Positions 1-10,080 of a stretch of DNA of 64,000 nt are shown here, piece by piece. Source of the DNA: Perilla frutescens (taxonomy: Eukaryota; Streptophyta; Magnoliopsida; Lamiales; Lamiaceae); assembly GCA_026008535.1 (NCBI GenBank), contig BRKX01000002.1, forward strand, positions 57,595,170 through 57,659,169, in the 5' to 3' direction. Both the position numbers and the translations under genes were made by a program. A model generated the notes under the pieces. That model was not told where the DNA came from and searched no databases. It saw only the letters and a program-made list of their open reading frames with translations. How positions within the stretch are numbered: the first letter of the stretch is position 1; every line of letters begins with the position of its first letter.

Positions 1-97
1 CGATGAGGCATCCTCAAAATAGCAGACGGATGAAAAAGGAAGAGTTGCAGCTAAAGGGATCCAAGTCTCATCCGATGGTTTCATTCAAATATATTAG

Positions 98-1162
98 CTA
101 AGGGAGTTCATCGAAAGGACCATCAAAAGCAAATTTGATGGAAGCTCCAAGTCATCTTCGACTTACTCCAAGCCATATACTCAAAGGATCGATAACTTGA
201 AGATGCCACTAGATTACCAACCACCAAAATTTACACAGTTTGATGGCAAGGGCAATCCCAGACAGCACGTCGTCCACTTTGTAGAGACTTGCAACAATGC
301 TGGAACCTTTGGTGACTACCTAGTGAAGCAATTTGTCCGTTCAGTCAAAGGAAATGCATTTGACTGGTACACGGACTTAGAGCCAAACTGGATCGACAGT
401 TGGGGGCAATCGGAAAATGAATTCCTTAATTGCTTCTATAGTACAAGAAGAACAGTCGGCATGGTGGAGCTTACAAACACTGGCCAATGGGAAGAAGAAC
501 CTGTCATTGACTACATCAATAGATGGAGAAATTTGTGCCTCAATTGCAAAGACCGCCTGTCTGAGACTTCTGCGATTGAAATATGCATTCAAGGAATGCA
601 ATGGGGCCTTCCATACATTTTGAAAGGAATTCAGCCGAAAACCTTTGAAGATTTGGCTACTAGAGCTCATAACATGGAGTTGAGCATGGCAGCAAGCGGG
701 GTCAAAGGACCACCAATCCAAGAACCTCATGAATTCAAGGAAAGAGAAGAACTTGAGAATGGGGGCAAATCTTTTGACATGACCTTAAATGAATGATCTA
801 TGGTAGTGAAAGCAGTGCCCGTCAAATTCTTAAGGAAGGATGTTGAAAAAAATATTCCTCAAGAAAAAGAGCAAAGAAAATTGACTCTAAGAGAGATGCA
901 ACAAAGAGAATATCCATTTTTAGATTCAGATGTCCCTGGAATCTTTGAGGATTTGTGCAAAAACGAACTCATCAAATTGCCAGAAATGAAGCGACCTGAA
1001 GAAGCAGGACGATTTGATGATCCAAAATACTGCAAGTACCATCGTTTGGTCGGACATCCTATACAAGACTGCTTCATCTTCAAAGACAAAGTTATGCAGC
1101 TGGTACAACAAGGAAAGATATCACTTGAAGAAGGTGATGTCGCCGCAAATCTCTATCCCTGA
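98..1162 (+). pseudogene. Ty3/gypsy gag (retrotransposon gag domain plus zinc-knuckle-like end), broken
   Basis: The reading frame runs from 98 to 1162 with one in-frame TGA at 794-796. Another stop (TAG) lies at 95-97, and the sequence upstream reads on in a different frame, so a frameshift is likely near 92-98. The first part (to about 700) carries the plant gag signature around FTQFDGKGNP, VKGNAFDWYTDLEP and EFLNCFYSTRRTV. The second part ends with CKYHRLVGHPIQDC, a Cys-His-His-Cys cluster like the nucleic-acid-binding knuckle of this gag group. An intact gag would form the particle that packages element RNA. There is no ATG near 197 (that codon is TTG), so any true start is upstream. No pol frame follows, which is why I treat the whole element as non-autonomous. 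Confidence 0.85.
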
Positions 1163-1850
1163 ACTAAGAAAGAAGTTGGCTCCTTGATACGAGCATAAAC
1201 TGTCTCCATAAGCTCCTCGATATGAGCCAAAACTATCTAAATTCTCTAAGAAATCTCCATAGCTCCTTGATACGAGCATAAACTGTCTCCATAAGCTCCT
1301 TGATATGAGCCAAAACTATCTAAACTCTTCGAGAAATCTTCATGGCTCCTTGATATGAGCATAAACTGTCTTCATAGGCTCCTTGATATGAGTATAAACT
1401 GTCTTCATAATCTTTTTTATATGAGCCAAAACTGTCTAAATTCTCTAAGAGATCTTCATAGCTCCTTGATATGAGCCAAAACTGTCTAAAATCTCCAAGA
1501 AATCTTCAGATCTCCTTGATATGAGCCAAAACTGTCTAAATTCTCTAAGAAGTCTTCATAGCTCCTTGATATGAGCCAAAACTGTCTAAAATCTCTAAGA
1601 AATCTTCAATGCTCCATGACGCACGAGCCTAAACTGCATGTTGCTCCTGACCCGCATGAGTATAAACTGTGCACGGTAACCACCAAAAGTTAAATTTACG
1701 TGGCTAAACTGTTATTTATCCCACCAAAATGATAAAATTTATGTGGTTAAATTGTTGATTACTCCACTTTGTCTATATAGTGGTTAAATAAATAGTCACT
1801 CCTGGCCCGCATGAGTATAAACTGTGTACGGCACCCCCTTTCAAAACAAA
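1163..1850 (+). repeat. Degenerate motif array downstream of gag
   Basis: About thirteen copies of a motif of the form CTCCTTGATATGAG (or GATACGAG), then a short spacer and AAACTGTCT, spaced roughly 30-50 bp apart, from about 1175 to 1825. The last copies (1611, 1643, 1798) are diverged to GACCCGCATGAG followed by AAACTGTG. The same core recurs at 6307-6770 just before the 3' LTR, which ties both arrays to one element family. Confidence 0.8.
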
Positions 1851-2149
1851 TTGATAACTTGAACTACGTTTTGACTTGATCCCTCTTATGGGTACGTAGG
1901 CAGCTTAGATATAATCTAAGTTCAGTCATGATTTGTCTTTTACTTTGGGAGTTGAAGGGTTCTGATGATGTATATCTTCAAAAAGAATGACAAGCAATTC
2001 AGAGATTCAGAAAAATCACAAAAGCAGCATCATTTCATAAACATTCATACAGAACATCAACTAAAGGAACAATGACGATATGGAGAAATTGGGTGTGGCG
2101 TCAAGTAGATCCGCCTTTTATTTACCTAATTCAAGGAGCACCTTCTTAA

Positions 2150-2460
2150 TGATTCCGCCATCACAGCTCCATCTTCAAATATCTTCGAGTTCCATCTTCA
2201 AGCTTTAAGTATGCAAGTCTCTTCCATCTTCAAGCTTCAAATATGCAAGTCAGCTCCATCTTCAAGTATCTTCAAGTTCCATCTTCAAACTTCAAGTATG
2301 CAAGTCTCTTCCGTCTTCAAGCTTCAAGCTTATCGAAGCCAGCTCCATCTTCAAGTCCGTCTTCAAGCTTCAAGTGCAAGTCGACTCAATCTTCAAGTTC
2401 CACCTGTAGGCTTCAAGCAACTCAAGTTGAAATCTTCTCCACGCAGAAGTTGAAATAAAG
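2150..2460 (+). repeat. TTCAAG/CCATCTTCAAG-rich cryptic tandem repeat
   Basis: Short words such as CATCTTCAAG, CTTCAAG and TATGCAAGTC recur irregularly. Both forward frames read through it only because of the repetition. I see no gene. The flanks 1851-2149 and 2461-2980 contain a GGGTACGTAGGCAGC-like segment at 1889-1903, which I recall as common in plant gypsy internal regions, and GCCC-rich poly(A) stretches. Confidence 0.6.
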
Positions 2461-3113
2461 TCATGCTCTTATTGAAGTGGAAACCATTGTCTAGTGATAG
2501 CTGACATCTTTGGCTTAATGGAAATGAAGTCTCCATGTTGAAGTCAAAATCTCCATCTCGATAAAGCTAAAATCTTCGTGTATGGGATTACAAATCAATT
2601 CTTCTCTTTGCGGGTTACTTGTCATCATCCGCGATCACTGAGTTTTGCTTCTCGGAGATACCTGAAAATACACCAAAAAAGAATGAATTAAGGTATGAAA
2701 TATGCAAAAAAAAAGAACTCTACCTTCAAATCAAAAAAAAAAAATTCCTCAAATCCTCTGGCACCGATTTGGACGTCTCGATCAAATTTACGAGCAAGTT
2801 CAATCATATATAAATTCCTGCAAAAAGGAGGGAGAGAGGTTAGAACCCAAAACATACATAATAGCCCAAATAAAAAGGGTAGATTAAAGCCCAAAAAAAA
2901 AAGAGAAAGCCCAAAAAGAGAAGGAAAGAAAAGGCCCAAAATTTTTAGGCCCAAAATTTTTAAGCCCAAATTTTTAATCCTTTTTCTTTCTCTCTCTCGC
3001 GAATCCCCCATTTCCCAAAATCTCACTGCCGAAATTCTCTGTATCTCCAAATCTGAACGACAGCCTCAAAAATTTGAGATGACTTCGGGATTGGAATCGG
3101 AAAATGGCTACTA

Positions 3114-3330
3114 GATCTGGACGGAAATCCGATTAAGCTGCTCATGATACGCATGATCGGCGCCGGCGGTTTCATCAACTCTCATCTCTGCGAGAAGCTA
3201 TTGGAGAAGACGCCGCACAGGTTGATGGTTGTCGACGTTTACAATGATAAGATCAAGCACTTCCTCAAGCCGGCGTCGTCGCAGTAGGCCGAACGCATCC
3301 AGTTCCTCCGCCGACGATTTTGCTTGACTT
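3114..3330 (+). pseudogene. AXS: Captured N-terminal fragment of UDP-D-apiose/UDP-D-xylose synthase
   Basis: From 3114 the frame reads DLDGNPIK, then MIGAGGF, NSHLCEKLLEKTPH and DVYNDKIKHFLKP, an in-frame TAG at about 3285, then AERIQF. This is the start of the plant AXS family, an extended short-chain dehydrogenase that converts UDP-glucuronate to UDP-apiose and UDP-xylose. The Rossmann glycine motif GxGGFxxSH is visible, but the usual Gly before SH is Asn. The similarity stops near 3330, so more than 80% of the protein is missing. A pyrimidine-rich leader (about 2980-3110) in front resembles a 5' UTR, so the capture may have begun in the transcript leader. It is in the same sense as the surrounding retroelement. 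Confidence 0.8.
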
Positions 3331-3420
3331 TGGTGATTGTTTTCGAGTTGCAGAGAGATGAGATTTGATGGCTTTGAAAGAAGAAGTTCGACCAAAAAAA
3401 TCTGTGAACTTTCGGTTTAG

Positions 3421-3834
3421 ACCACCGACGTTGAGAAGCCGACGACCGATGATTCCTTCGTCCCTGCTTCGTCCTCTTTAGCCGTCAATCCGGTCTCCAC
3501 GTCCGTCAGACCCCCCTCACCGCAAAAGTCCTCCGTCTTCAGCGGAAACCACTCCGTCAACCAAGCCGTCGGCCTCAAACTCTTCGCGTGCTCCTTCTCC
3601 TTCGTCGCCGGCGCCGCCGTCGATCTATCTCCGTCGCACGGATCCCTCGCTCTCCTCGAGTCTACTGGAATTATATCGACGCTCTTCCGGGATGCTGCCA
3701 CGAATTCCCGGTCCTCTCTCACTAATTCTCACAAACTGTTGTGCCGCCGCTGTCTGTCGCTACATGTGTTGAATCTCGAGTTCTCCGCTACAATGAAGCC
3801 CTCGTCCTATTCGTTGCAGGTAGGGGCGGCGTGA
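3421..3834 (+). other. Open reading segment of unknown origin, possibly a captured exon
   Basis: A 138-codon stop-free frame, GC-richer than its neighbours, has no start codon at its left edge (it follows a TAG at 3418-3420). It is Ser/Thr/Pro-rich at first, then has a short hydrophobic stretch (LFACSFSFVAGAAV). A CAG|GTAGGG donor-like site sits near its end at 3820. I do not recognise the protein. It sits just after the AXS fragment, so a second captured host exon is plausible but unproven. Confidence 0.35.
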
Positions 3835-5702
3835 AAATTGTTCAGCTCGGTAGATTTGCTGAAAAGCTCAGTAGCCTTGCTATTCGAAGTAGGAGCGGCG
3901 TAGAAGTCATATGTGCTTCCGCAAGAACTCCAAGATGATCTGGACACAAGATTGCTTTGGGCCATGATCACCAAGGGTCTGATAGAATCCATCTCACGTG
4001 TGTTTGTAAATTTGGTGAATGTTGATTTCACTACGAAACAGAGAAGGCTCTGCCACTCTTCGTCGAATCACCAGTGTGAGCTGCTGTTTGTGTCGCTGTA
4101 TTTGCTTATTTAGGGTGAGTCTGCAAACTCACGCTTTGTTCCAGAAATGTCTTTATGATATGGCGATGGAGTTGAATAAGATATTGGAGGTCTATATTGA
4201 TAAGAACACGGGAAGGCCACTTTCGCCCTTTGTATCTTGAGAAGTACAAGTTGAAAAGCAGTAAAAAAGAAATGCATGGCAAAGAAGAAGATGAAAACTT
4301 ACAGCCTCAAAATTGGAAAATTCGCTTGTCAAGTCTGCGTCTATTCCTCTGAAATCGAAGATTACGAAGAAACTGGGTGGGACAGTTGATTATACTGGAC
4401 CGGTGAATGGGCTGGGTGAGTCATGCAGATGGTGGATCGACTAGAAACGAAGCAGCAGAGTTAGCAAAAAAAATGCGGAATTCAGAGTTTTACAAGCACA
4501 TGCTAAAAAAAACTAAGAAGCAAGAGGCGATTTATGAGGAACAAAATAGGCTAGCTCAACAACAGGCAAAAGTAAAATCACAGATCGCTCATTACAGTGA
4601 AACAAAAACAGCAAGGAAATGTGGAGAGCAATATAAGTTTACCCGAAGATTCAAAATTCTGTTCCAAGAGAGTTCAAATTCTCCCAGCAAAATTATTATC
4701 AAACAGAAATATAGTTACAGGGGTGCTTGAGCATCAAATACAGGATATGGGTTTGGGTGACACACAAGCAAAAAAGGGGAAAGCATGCACAGAAGCAACT
4801 GTGAGGCAGGGTATACGACAGCAGAAATTTTTAACAAAGATTGAAAAGCACTGTCTATGGATAAAGAGCAGTTGAAGAAGAACGTGTATGCATAGGGGAA
4901 TACTACTGTGACTACGTCGATTCATTCCGGATGCTCACATTTTTTAAAAAAAAAAACAAGAAGGAAAAAAAAAAGAGAGAAATAGCTGCAGTTTTCACCT
5001 AAAGCTACAAAAGAAAGAAAAAAAAAGTGGGAAGAGAGGGATAAAACTCACACGAGCAACAAGCCTTCGTCCAAACTTGCAAGAACTACTCCAACAAAGA
5101 GCTCCGGACGTCTCGTTCTCCCTCAACACGGCCGGTATACGGCTGTAAATCGACGGCAAGATGAACGAAGTTTAAGATAACCACTGGAGAATCAAGCATA
5201 AGAAGAACAAAATGACAAAAGGAGAGTAAGAAAAGCTCACCATCGTCGGAAGATCGGAAATGGAAGCTTCGGTGTAGTAAGTCACAGCCCCTCCTTACAG
5301 GCAGGAATAAAACAAAAGGGGGAAGCAAATTCTTCAAAGACTGATAGGCAGAAGGGAGGAAGGAATGGATCTCTACTAGGTTTGTCTCAATAAAAAAAAA
5401 ACATATAGCTTGAAGAGGAAAGCTTGGAAATGTGTTCGGTATTTATAGAGCCCAAGTGTGGAGAGGGGCTGGTATATAAGCTGTTATGAATACAACACAA
5501 GGACATATTCACAGATATTGTATTTGGGGCAGATCAATTAATACACTGAAAAGAAATAACAAACAATCCACTTTTGCAGAAACTGTACCATGAAGCTGTA
5601 GGTGCTCCCGAAATCAGTTCAGGACCTTTTTCCTCATGGCTAGGATTGGGATACCAAACAAAACCCTACTGTGAAGAATGCATGCAGCAGCGATATATTT
5701 TA

Positions 5703-5703
5703 A

Positions 5704-5735
<32 letters not shown>
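5703..5735. repeat. AT microsatellite
   Basis: Nearly pure alternating T/A with two G interruptions, ending in CACAC. Confidence 0.9.
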
Positions 5736-5926
5736 GAAGAAACATGCAGAAGCATTAAATGAGGCAAGATGTTCCCAAATCCCATTTAAAAAAGGGGAGA
5801 CGAAGCCAAGAAAGTAACAAGTTTTTTTAGCCTATTATGGTGCTTGCTCGTGTATACAAACAAAAGGAGAATTGATCTTTGAAACATTTGTGCCAGGGGA
5901 CATTAAATGAGTTGCATGTACAAAGA

Positions 5927-5950
5927 CCAATATATGTATATATATATATA

Positions 5951-5982
<32 letters not shown>

Positions 5983-5983
5983 A
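5927..5983. repeat. Compound TA/TG microsatellite
   Basis: Alternating TA, then TG, then TA again, all purine-pyrimidine alternating. Confidence 0.9.
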
Positions 5984-6306
5984 AAGAAGAAAAAAAGGAG
6001 CTACAGTGAATGAAGTCGTCCTTTTGCAAACTGAGGAGCTCAGACAAAGCTTGTACTCTTTTAATGCATTACCAAAAATGACCTCTCGTCCCTTGTGAGG
6101 AAAATAGATGGAATGGGCCAATGGGTTCCATTTTAAAATAGAATTTGGGCCCAATATAATCAGTTCATTTGGAAAAGATATGAATTGACAAATGTTATGA
6201 TTGGGCCGTTAAAAAAATGTATTTTGGGCTCATTTTAATGAATGAACTTCAGCCCAAGATCATAAGTCATAATTAGGCTTTTGCGGCCCAATTTATTCAA
6301 ACAAGA

Positions 6307-6770
6307 TCTCCTAGATACGAGTATAAACTATCTAGTAAATTTCAAAATAAATTCAAAAACTCTTAGATACGAGTATAAACTATCTAGTAAATTTCAAAAC
6401 AAATTCAAGAACTCCTAGATATGAGTATAAACTATCTAATAAATTTTAAATCGAAATGAAGAACTCCTAGATACGAGTATAAACTATCTAGCAATTTAAA
6501 AAAAAAGAATTGAAGAACTCCTAGATACGAGTATAAACTATCTAGTAAATTTCAAAACAAATTCAAGAACTCCTAGATACGAGTATAAACTATCTAGCAA
6601 AATTTAATCAAAGTGAAGAACTCCTAGATACGAGTATAAACTATCTAGTAAATTTCAAAACAAATTCAAGAACTCCTAAGTACGAGTATAAACTATCTAG
6701 CAAATTTTAAATTGGACTCAAGAACTCCCAGATATGAGTTAAAACTATCTAACAAAATTTTGGGATATGA
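6307..6770 (+). repeat. Array of about nine short hairpin units before the 3' LTR
   Basis: Units of about 52-58 bp start near 6307, 6360, 6412, 6464, 6519, 6570, 6621, 6675 and 6725. The core is CTAGATACGAG, then TATAAAC, then TATCTAG. Its ends CTAGATA and TATCTAG are exact reverse complements, so most units can fold into a 7-bp stem with an 11-nt loop. The spacer is mostly TAAATTTCAAAACAAATTCAAGAA-like. It is related in sequence to the array at 1163-1850. Confidence 0.85.
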
Positions 6771-6810
6771 GACTCGTCCACCTTCAAGGCAACTTGCTCA
6801 TGAACTCGTC

Positions 6811-6823
6811 TCATGGGGGCATT
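6811..6823 (+). other. Putative polypurine tract
   Basis: TCATGGGGGCATT immediately precedes the TG that opens the putative 3' LTR. A G-rich tract in this place primes plus-strand DNA synthesis in LTR elements. The call depends on the LTR boundary being right. Confidence 0.55.
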
Positions 6824-7666
6824 TGTAAGCAATTAAAATTTTATCACCAATCAAATGATGCCGCATGGAAATTAAAATAATTAAATACCAAATTAAATTA
6901 TTTATTTATATTTTAGGAATTTTATTTGATCAAATTCCTAAATAAAATAAATAATAATTTGATATTTAATATGTGGAAATTCTCGACCAATAAGCGATTG
7001 ACAAGTGTCAAGCTCATGCATAGAATCAACATATTGATGTATGTGATCACAAATGGCAAGGAACTAATAAAATTAAGCCACACAAGCCCTAACAAATGCA
7101 CCAATGAGACGTCGCCACCTAAGCCCTAAATGCACCCTCATTTGCCTATAAATAGAGGGCTTGGCCTAAGGAAACCACAACAAGTTCAAGAGCTCAAGTT
7201 TGGAGAAGGATTCATCGGAGAAAGCTCTCTTCAATCTTCAAGGCATTCAAGTTGGAGATTCAAGGCGTTCTTCGCGTTCTTCCCCAGAAATCATCCCAAA
7301 CTCAACGCTTGATCCGGATCCAAGGTGCTCGGCCCTCCAATCGGCGTTATCAACCTCAAATCCTCAAGAACAACTTGAAGATTCAAAGCGTTTTTCAACA
7401 AATCATCCCAAAAACTACGTTTGATTCGGAATCAAGATGAAAATCATTCGAATCGACGTTATAAACCTCCCAGCATCGGATTCCTGAAGATCGAAGAGTA
7501 AGAACAACTTGAAGATCTTGAAGAACGACGATGAACAAAATCCTGAAGAGAAGAATCAGAAGATCAAATAGAAAATCGAACCACAAATTGTAATTTCAAT
7601 CCAAAATATTTTCTTTGTACAATTTTTCGGTGTTTATTAATATAAATACTCGGAATTTGTATTACA
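6824..7666 (+). repeat. Putative 3' LTR of the gag-only element
   Basis: The segment begins TGTAAGCAATT and ends TATTACA, following a purine tract. A TATA box (CCTATAAATAGAGG) lies at about 7145-7158 with a gene-like leader after it. The 5' LTR is outside the window, so the ends are inferred from TG/CA and context only. Confidence 0.55.
7145..7158 (+). promoter_or_regulatory. LTR TATA box
   Basis: CCTATAAATAGAGG sits in mid-LTR, where the U3/R promoter of an LTR element is expected. Confidence 0.55.
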
Positions 7667-8119
7667 AAGAGTTTGGATTATACATACGTCAATATGGCAA
7701 CAGTAAGATGTGGTTGCTTCAAAAAAATTGCAAAACTGAAACTATTAATTCTGGTAAAATGATAATTCTTGATTGTTACATAAATTCTTCCATTTTCTTT
7801 CACAAAAACAGGGAGTGGAAATGGCTTCCTTGGGAGGCCAACAGTGACTATATCAAATATTCATATTAAATTATTAAAAGCCCACCATTATTAAATGCCT
7901 GCCATTATTAAAAATTCAAAACTTTGGGAAGAAGATTAATTACCTTGACTATGATAAAACAGGGTAAAAGATTTATGTATAAAATTCATCAATTCATGGA
8001 TCCGAAAGTTTTTGTGCCAAGGAATTGTTCTCTGAACTTGCCGCCGTGAAATTCCGTCGGAGCAGATAGAGACAATGACATGTTTCTTATTGCCAAACTT
8101 TGTCGAAGATGGGGGTGGG
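7667..8119. other. Intergenic, no gene seen
   Basis: AT-rich sequence with short unsupported frames. Nothing recognisable. Confidence 0.5.
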
Positions 8120-8206
8120 CCAATGTGGTTATGATTGCTTAGACGTGTCACAATAGGTGAATTGTTCACCTATTGGGACACATCTAAGCAATTATAACCA
8201 CATTGG
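8120..8206. repeat. 87-bp near-perfect palindrome
   Basis: The arms 8120-8161 and 8165-8206 are inverted copies of 42 bp that differ at three positions and are separated by TTG. It could form a long hairpin. It may be a small foldback element. No clear flanking direct repeat was found. Confidence 0.85.
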
Positions 8207-8294
8207 GGTGGAGGGACACGTGTCGTTCAGGAGGTAGGATGGCCAGTGGCCATTCGACCAACATGGAATTTCCCCTCAGTGTCTCGATAGAGAT

Positions 8295-8660
8295 GGATGA
8301 GATCCTCTATTCCAAATTTAGTATTTCAACTCGTATTTCATAATCAAATTTATAAATTTTTCTTCAATTTTAATTTATTATGTTTTAGTTTAATTTTATA
8401 ACTGTTTTTAGGGTTCACCCCACCCAATTAGAGTTTATAATTATTTTTTAATATTTAATTTTTAAAGAAATTATTATTATGGTTGATTATTTTAAAAATA
8501 TGATTTATAATTTTTTAAATTTCAATCTTTTGTTGATAAATGTGACTAGGTTGATTATGTTATAATTAATTTTTATTTGTATAATATTTATTATTAAACT
8601 TATAAATTTGATCATGAAATATGAGTTAGAACACCAAATTTGGAATAGAGGATCTCATCC
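8295..8660. mobile_element. 366-bp MITE with ~70-bp terminal inverted repeats and a 10-bp target duplication
   Basis: The left end (GGATGAGATCCTCTATTCC...) and the reverse complement of the right end match over about 70 bp with few differences. CGATAGAGAT is repeated exactly at 8285-8294 and 8661-8670. Long inverted repeats with a 9-10 bp duplication fit a non-autonomous Mutator-like element. There is no coding content. Confidence 0.85.
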
Positions 8661-9739
8661 CGATAGAGATATTGTGAGAGATGAGGTAGTGTTTAGTGTG
8701 GCTAAGAATTTTTCCATTCTATTGTTAATACATTGTACTAATATTAATATACTAAGGGCATCTCCAATGTTAAACATCTATTTGGTGTAGATTTTACACC
8801 AAATAGGTGCAATTTTATCACCAAATTTTTTGTTATTCCAACCATCTGCGCTTAATAAGAATATTCTTGAAAAGATTTCATTTTGTCTTATAATTTAAAT
8901 ATAAATATGCTTAATAATTTATTATTTTTTAAAATGATAATTATTCAGAATTAATAACTATTAATTATTTACTTTCAAAAAACTATATTTAATATTAAAA
9001 AATTAAATAGTATTAAATAATTATAAAATATAATATGCTTGGAATAATAAAAGTACTTTAAATGATGGGAAAAAAATTAAAGTAGTCAAATTTAGAATAA
9101 CAACTTCTTTTCTAACCAACTTCTATAACCAATTCTTTTCTATTCAAAAAATAGTGTAAAAGTTTCATATACCCTTACTTTTTGGAAAAGTCAATCCTTT
9201 TTTTTTGCCTTATTTGTTTAAACTTCTGCCTATATGGCAAAAAATTTTATTTTAAAAAAATGGCAAAATATAGGGGATGGAATGCTGGGAGAGGGGGTTT
9301 GGTGTCTTCACATTAAAATTGGTAGTTAAAATTGAGTTTCTTGCATTAAAAGTATTGAATACACATGTTAAACAAAAAAAAACTTGCGCCATTCACAAAC
9401 ACAAGAAATTAACGTCGAGCCCCACAAATTTGTTTGAGAAACAACATATCCTTAAGAAAATTAAGGTGCATTTTTTTATTTTTCTCACCGTGAAGTTGTT
9501 CGAAATTGTTGGGTTTAATGTTCTTATAAAATTTAAAGTAATTTATCCATAATTTATGATAATTTCATAATATTTGTATTAATAGTTATTGAAGTTCTAA
9601 GAAAATATTTTTTGTAATGTTTAAAGAATATATATGCATAGATGGTTGTAGTTTTGCATATTTTGTGGTAGATTAACATGAATTTGTAGATTTGAATGTT
9701 TTGTGAAGATTAGAATAAACGTGTAATATTTTGGATATT

Positions 9740-10050
9740 CAGCATTTTCGTGACAATATTGTCACAGTTCAAGTGATTTCGTGACAATATTGTCACGAAA
9801 TCACATGAATTCGCGACAATATTGACACGAATTTCATGTCTCGTGACTCTAATATTCTCTCGAACATACTGTCACGAATTAAATCCTTTCGTGAAAATAT
9901 ATTATCACGAAATGTCTTCTTTTCGTGTCAAAATTTTTATTAAAATAAATTTTAATTATTGTCACGAAAAGACTTGAACCCTGAAAATATTATCACGAAT
10001 TCTATGCTTCTGTGACAATATTCTCACGAGATTATTTATTTTTTAAATTA
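9740..10050. repeat. Left subterminal array of CGTGA/TCACG palindromes
   Basis: Repeated, partly decayed copies of CGTGACAATATTGTCACG. The best one, 9773-9804, is a perfect 32-bp palindrome. A matching array lies at the other end of the MULE (16190-16480), and a single copy lies at about 11278-11305 between the two convergent genes. Such clusters could be transposase-binding sites (inference). Confidence 0.85.
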
Positions 10051-10080
10051 CTTTAATTACTGTTTATTGTTGATTTGCAG

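Larger units (their letters stand above)
3835..6306. other. Internal region without a recognisable gene
   Basis: Several short frames occur, for instance 4407-4730 (+), with a Lys/Glu/Gln-rich helical stretch around ELAKKMRNSEFYKHMLKK. None matches a family I know and none is supported by splice or start signals. Poly(A)-rich and GA-rich tracts are common near 4940-5030. AT microsatellites lie at 5703-5735 and 5927-5983. The region may be further captured host sequence or eroded retroelement. Confidence 0.4.
1..7666 (+). mobile_element. 3' part of a gag-only LTR retroelement (Ty3/gypsy lineage, non-autonomous)
   Basis: The window opens inside the element. Seen in order: a broken gag frame, an array of a degenerate motif (1163-1850), a TTCAAG-rich stretch, host-gene-like sequence (about 2980-4900), a second array of a related motif (6307-6770), a G-rich polypurine-like tract and a putative 3' LTR starting TG (6824) and ending CA (7666) with a TATA box inside. 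No protease, reverse transcriptase or integrase is present between gag and the LTR. That layout resembles non-autonomous GAG-only retroelements (the TR-GAG class), which is an inference. The 5' LTR lies outside the window, so no target-site duplication can be checked. The central part could also hold a second nested insertion that I did not delimit. Confidence 0.6.

Noticed and set aside
6307..6770. CRISPR-like array of ~53-bp units
   Set aside because: The spacers are similar to each other and the array lies next to an LTR in plant DNA.
9740..10050. CRISPR-like array
   Set aside because: The repeats are palindromic, irregularly spaced and diverged, lack unique equal-length spacers and lie in a plant transposon.
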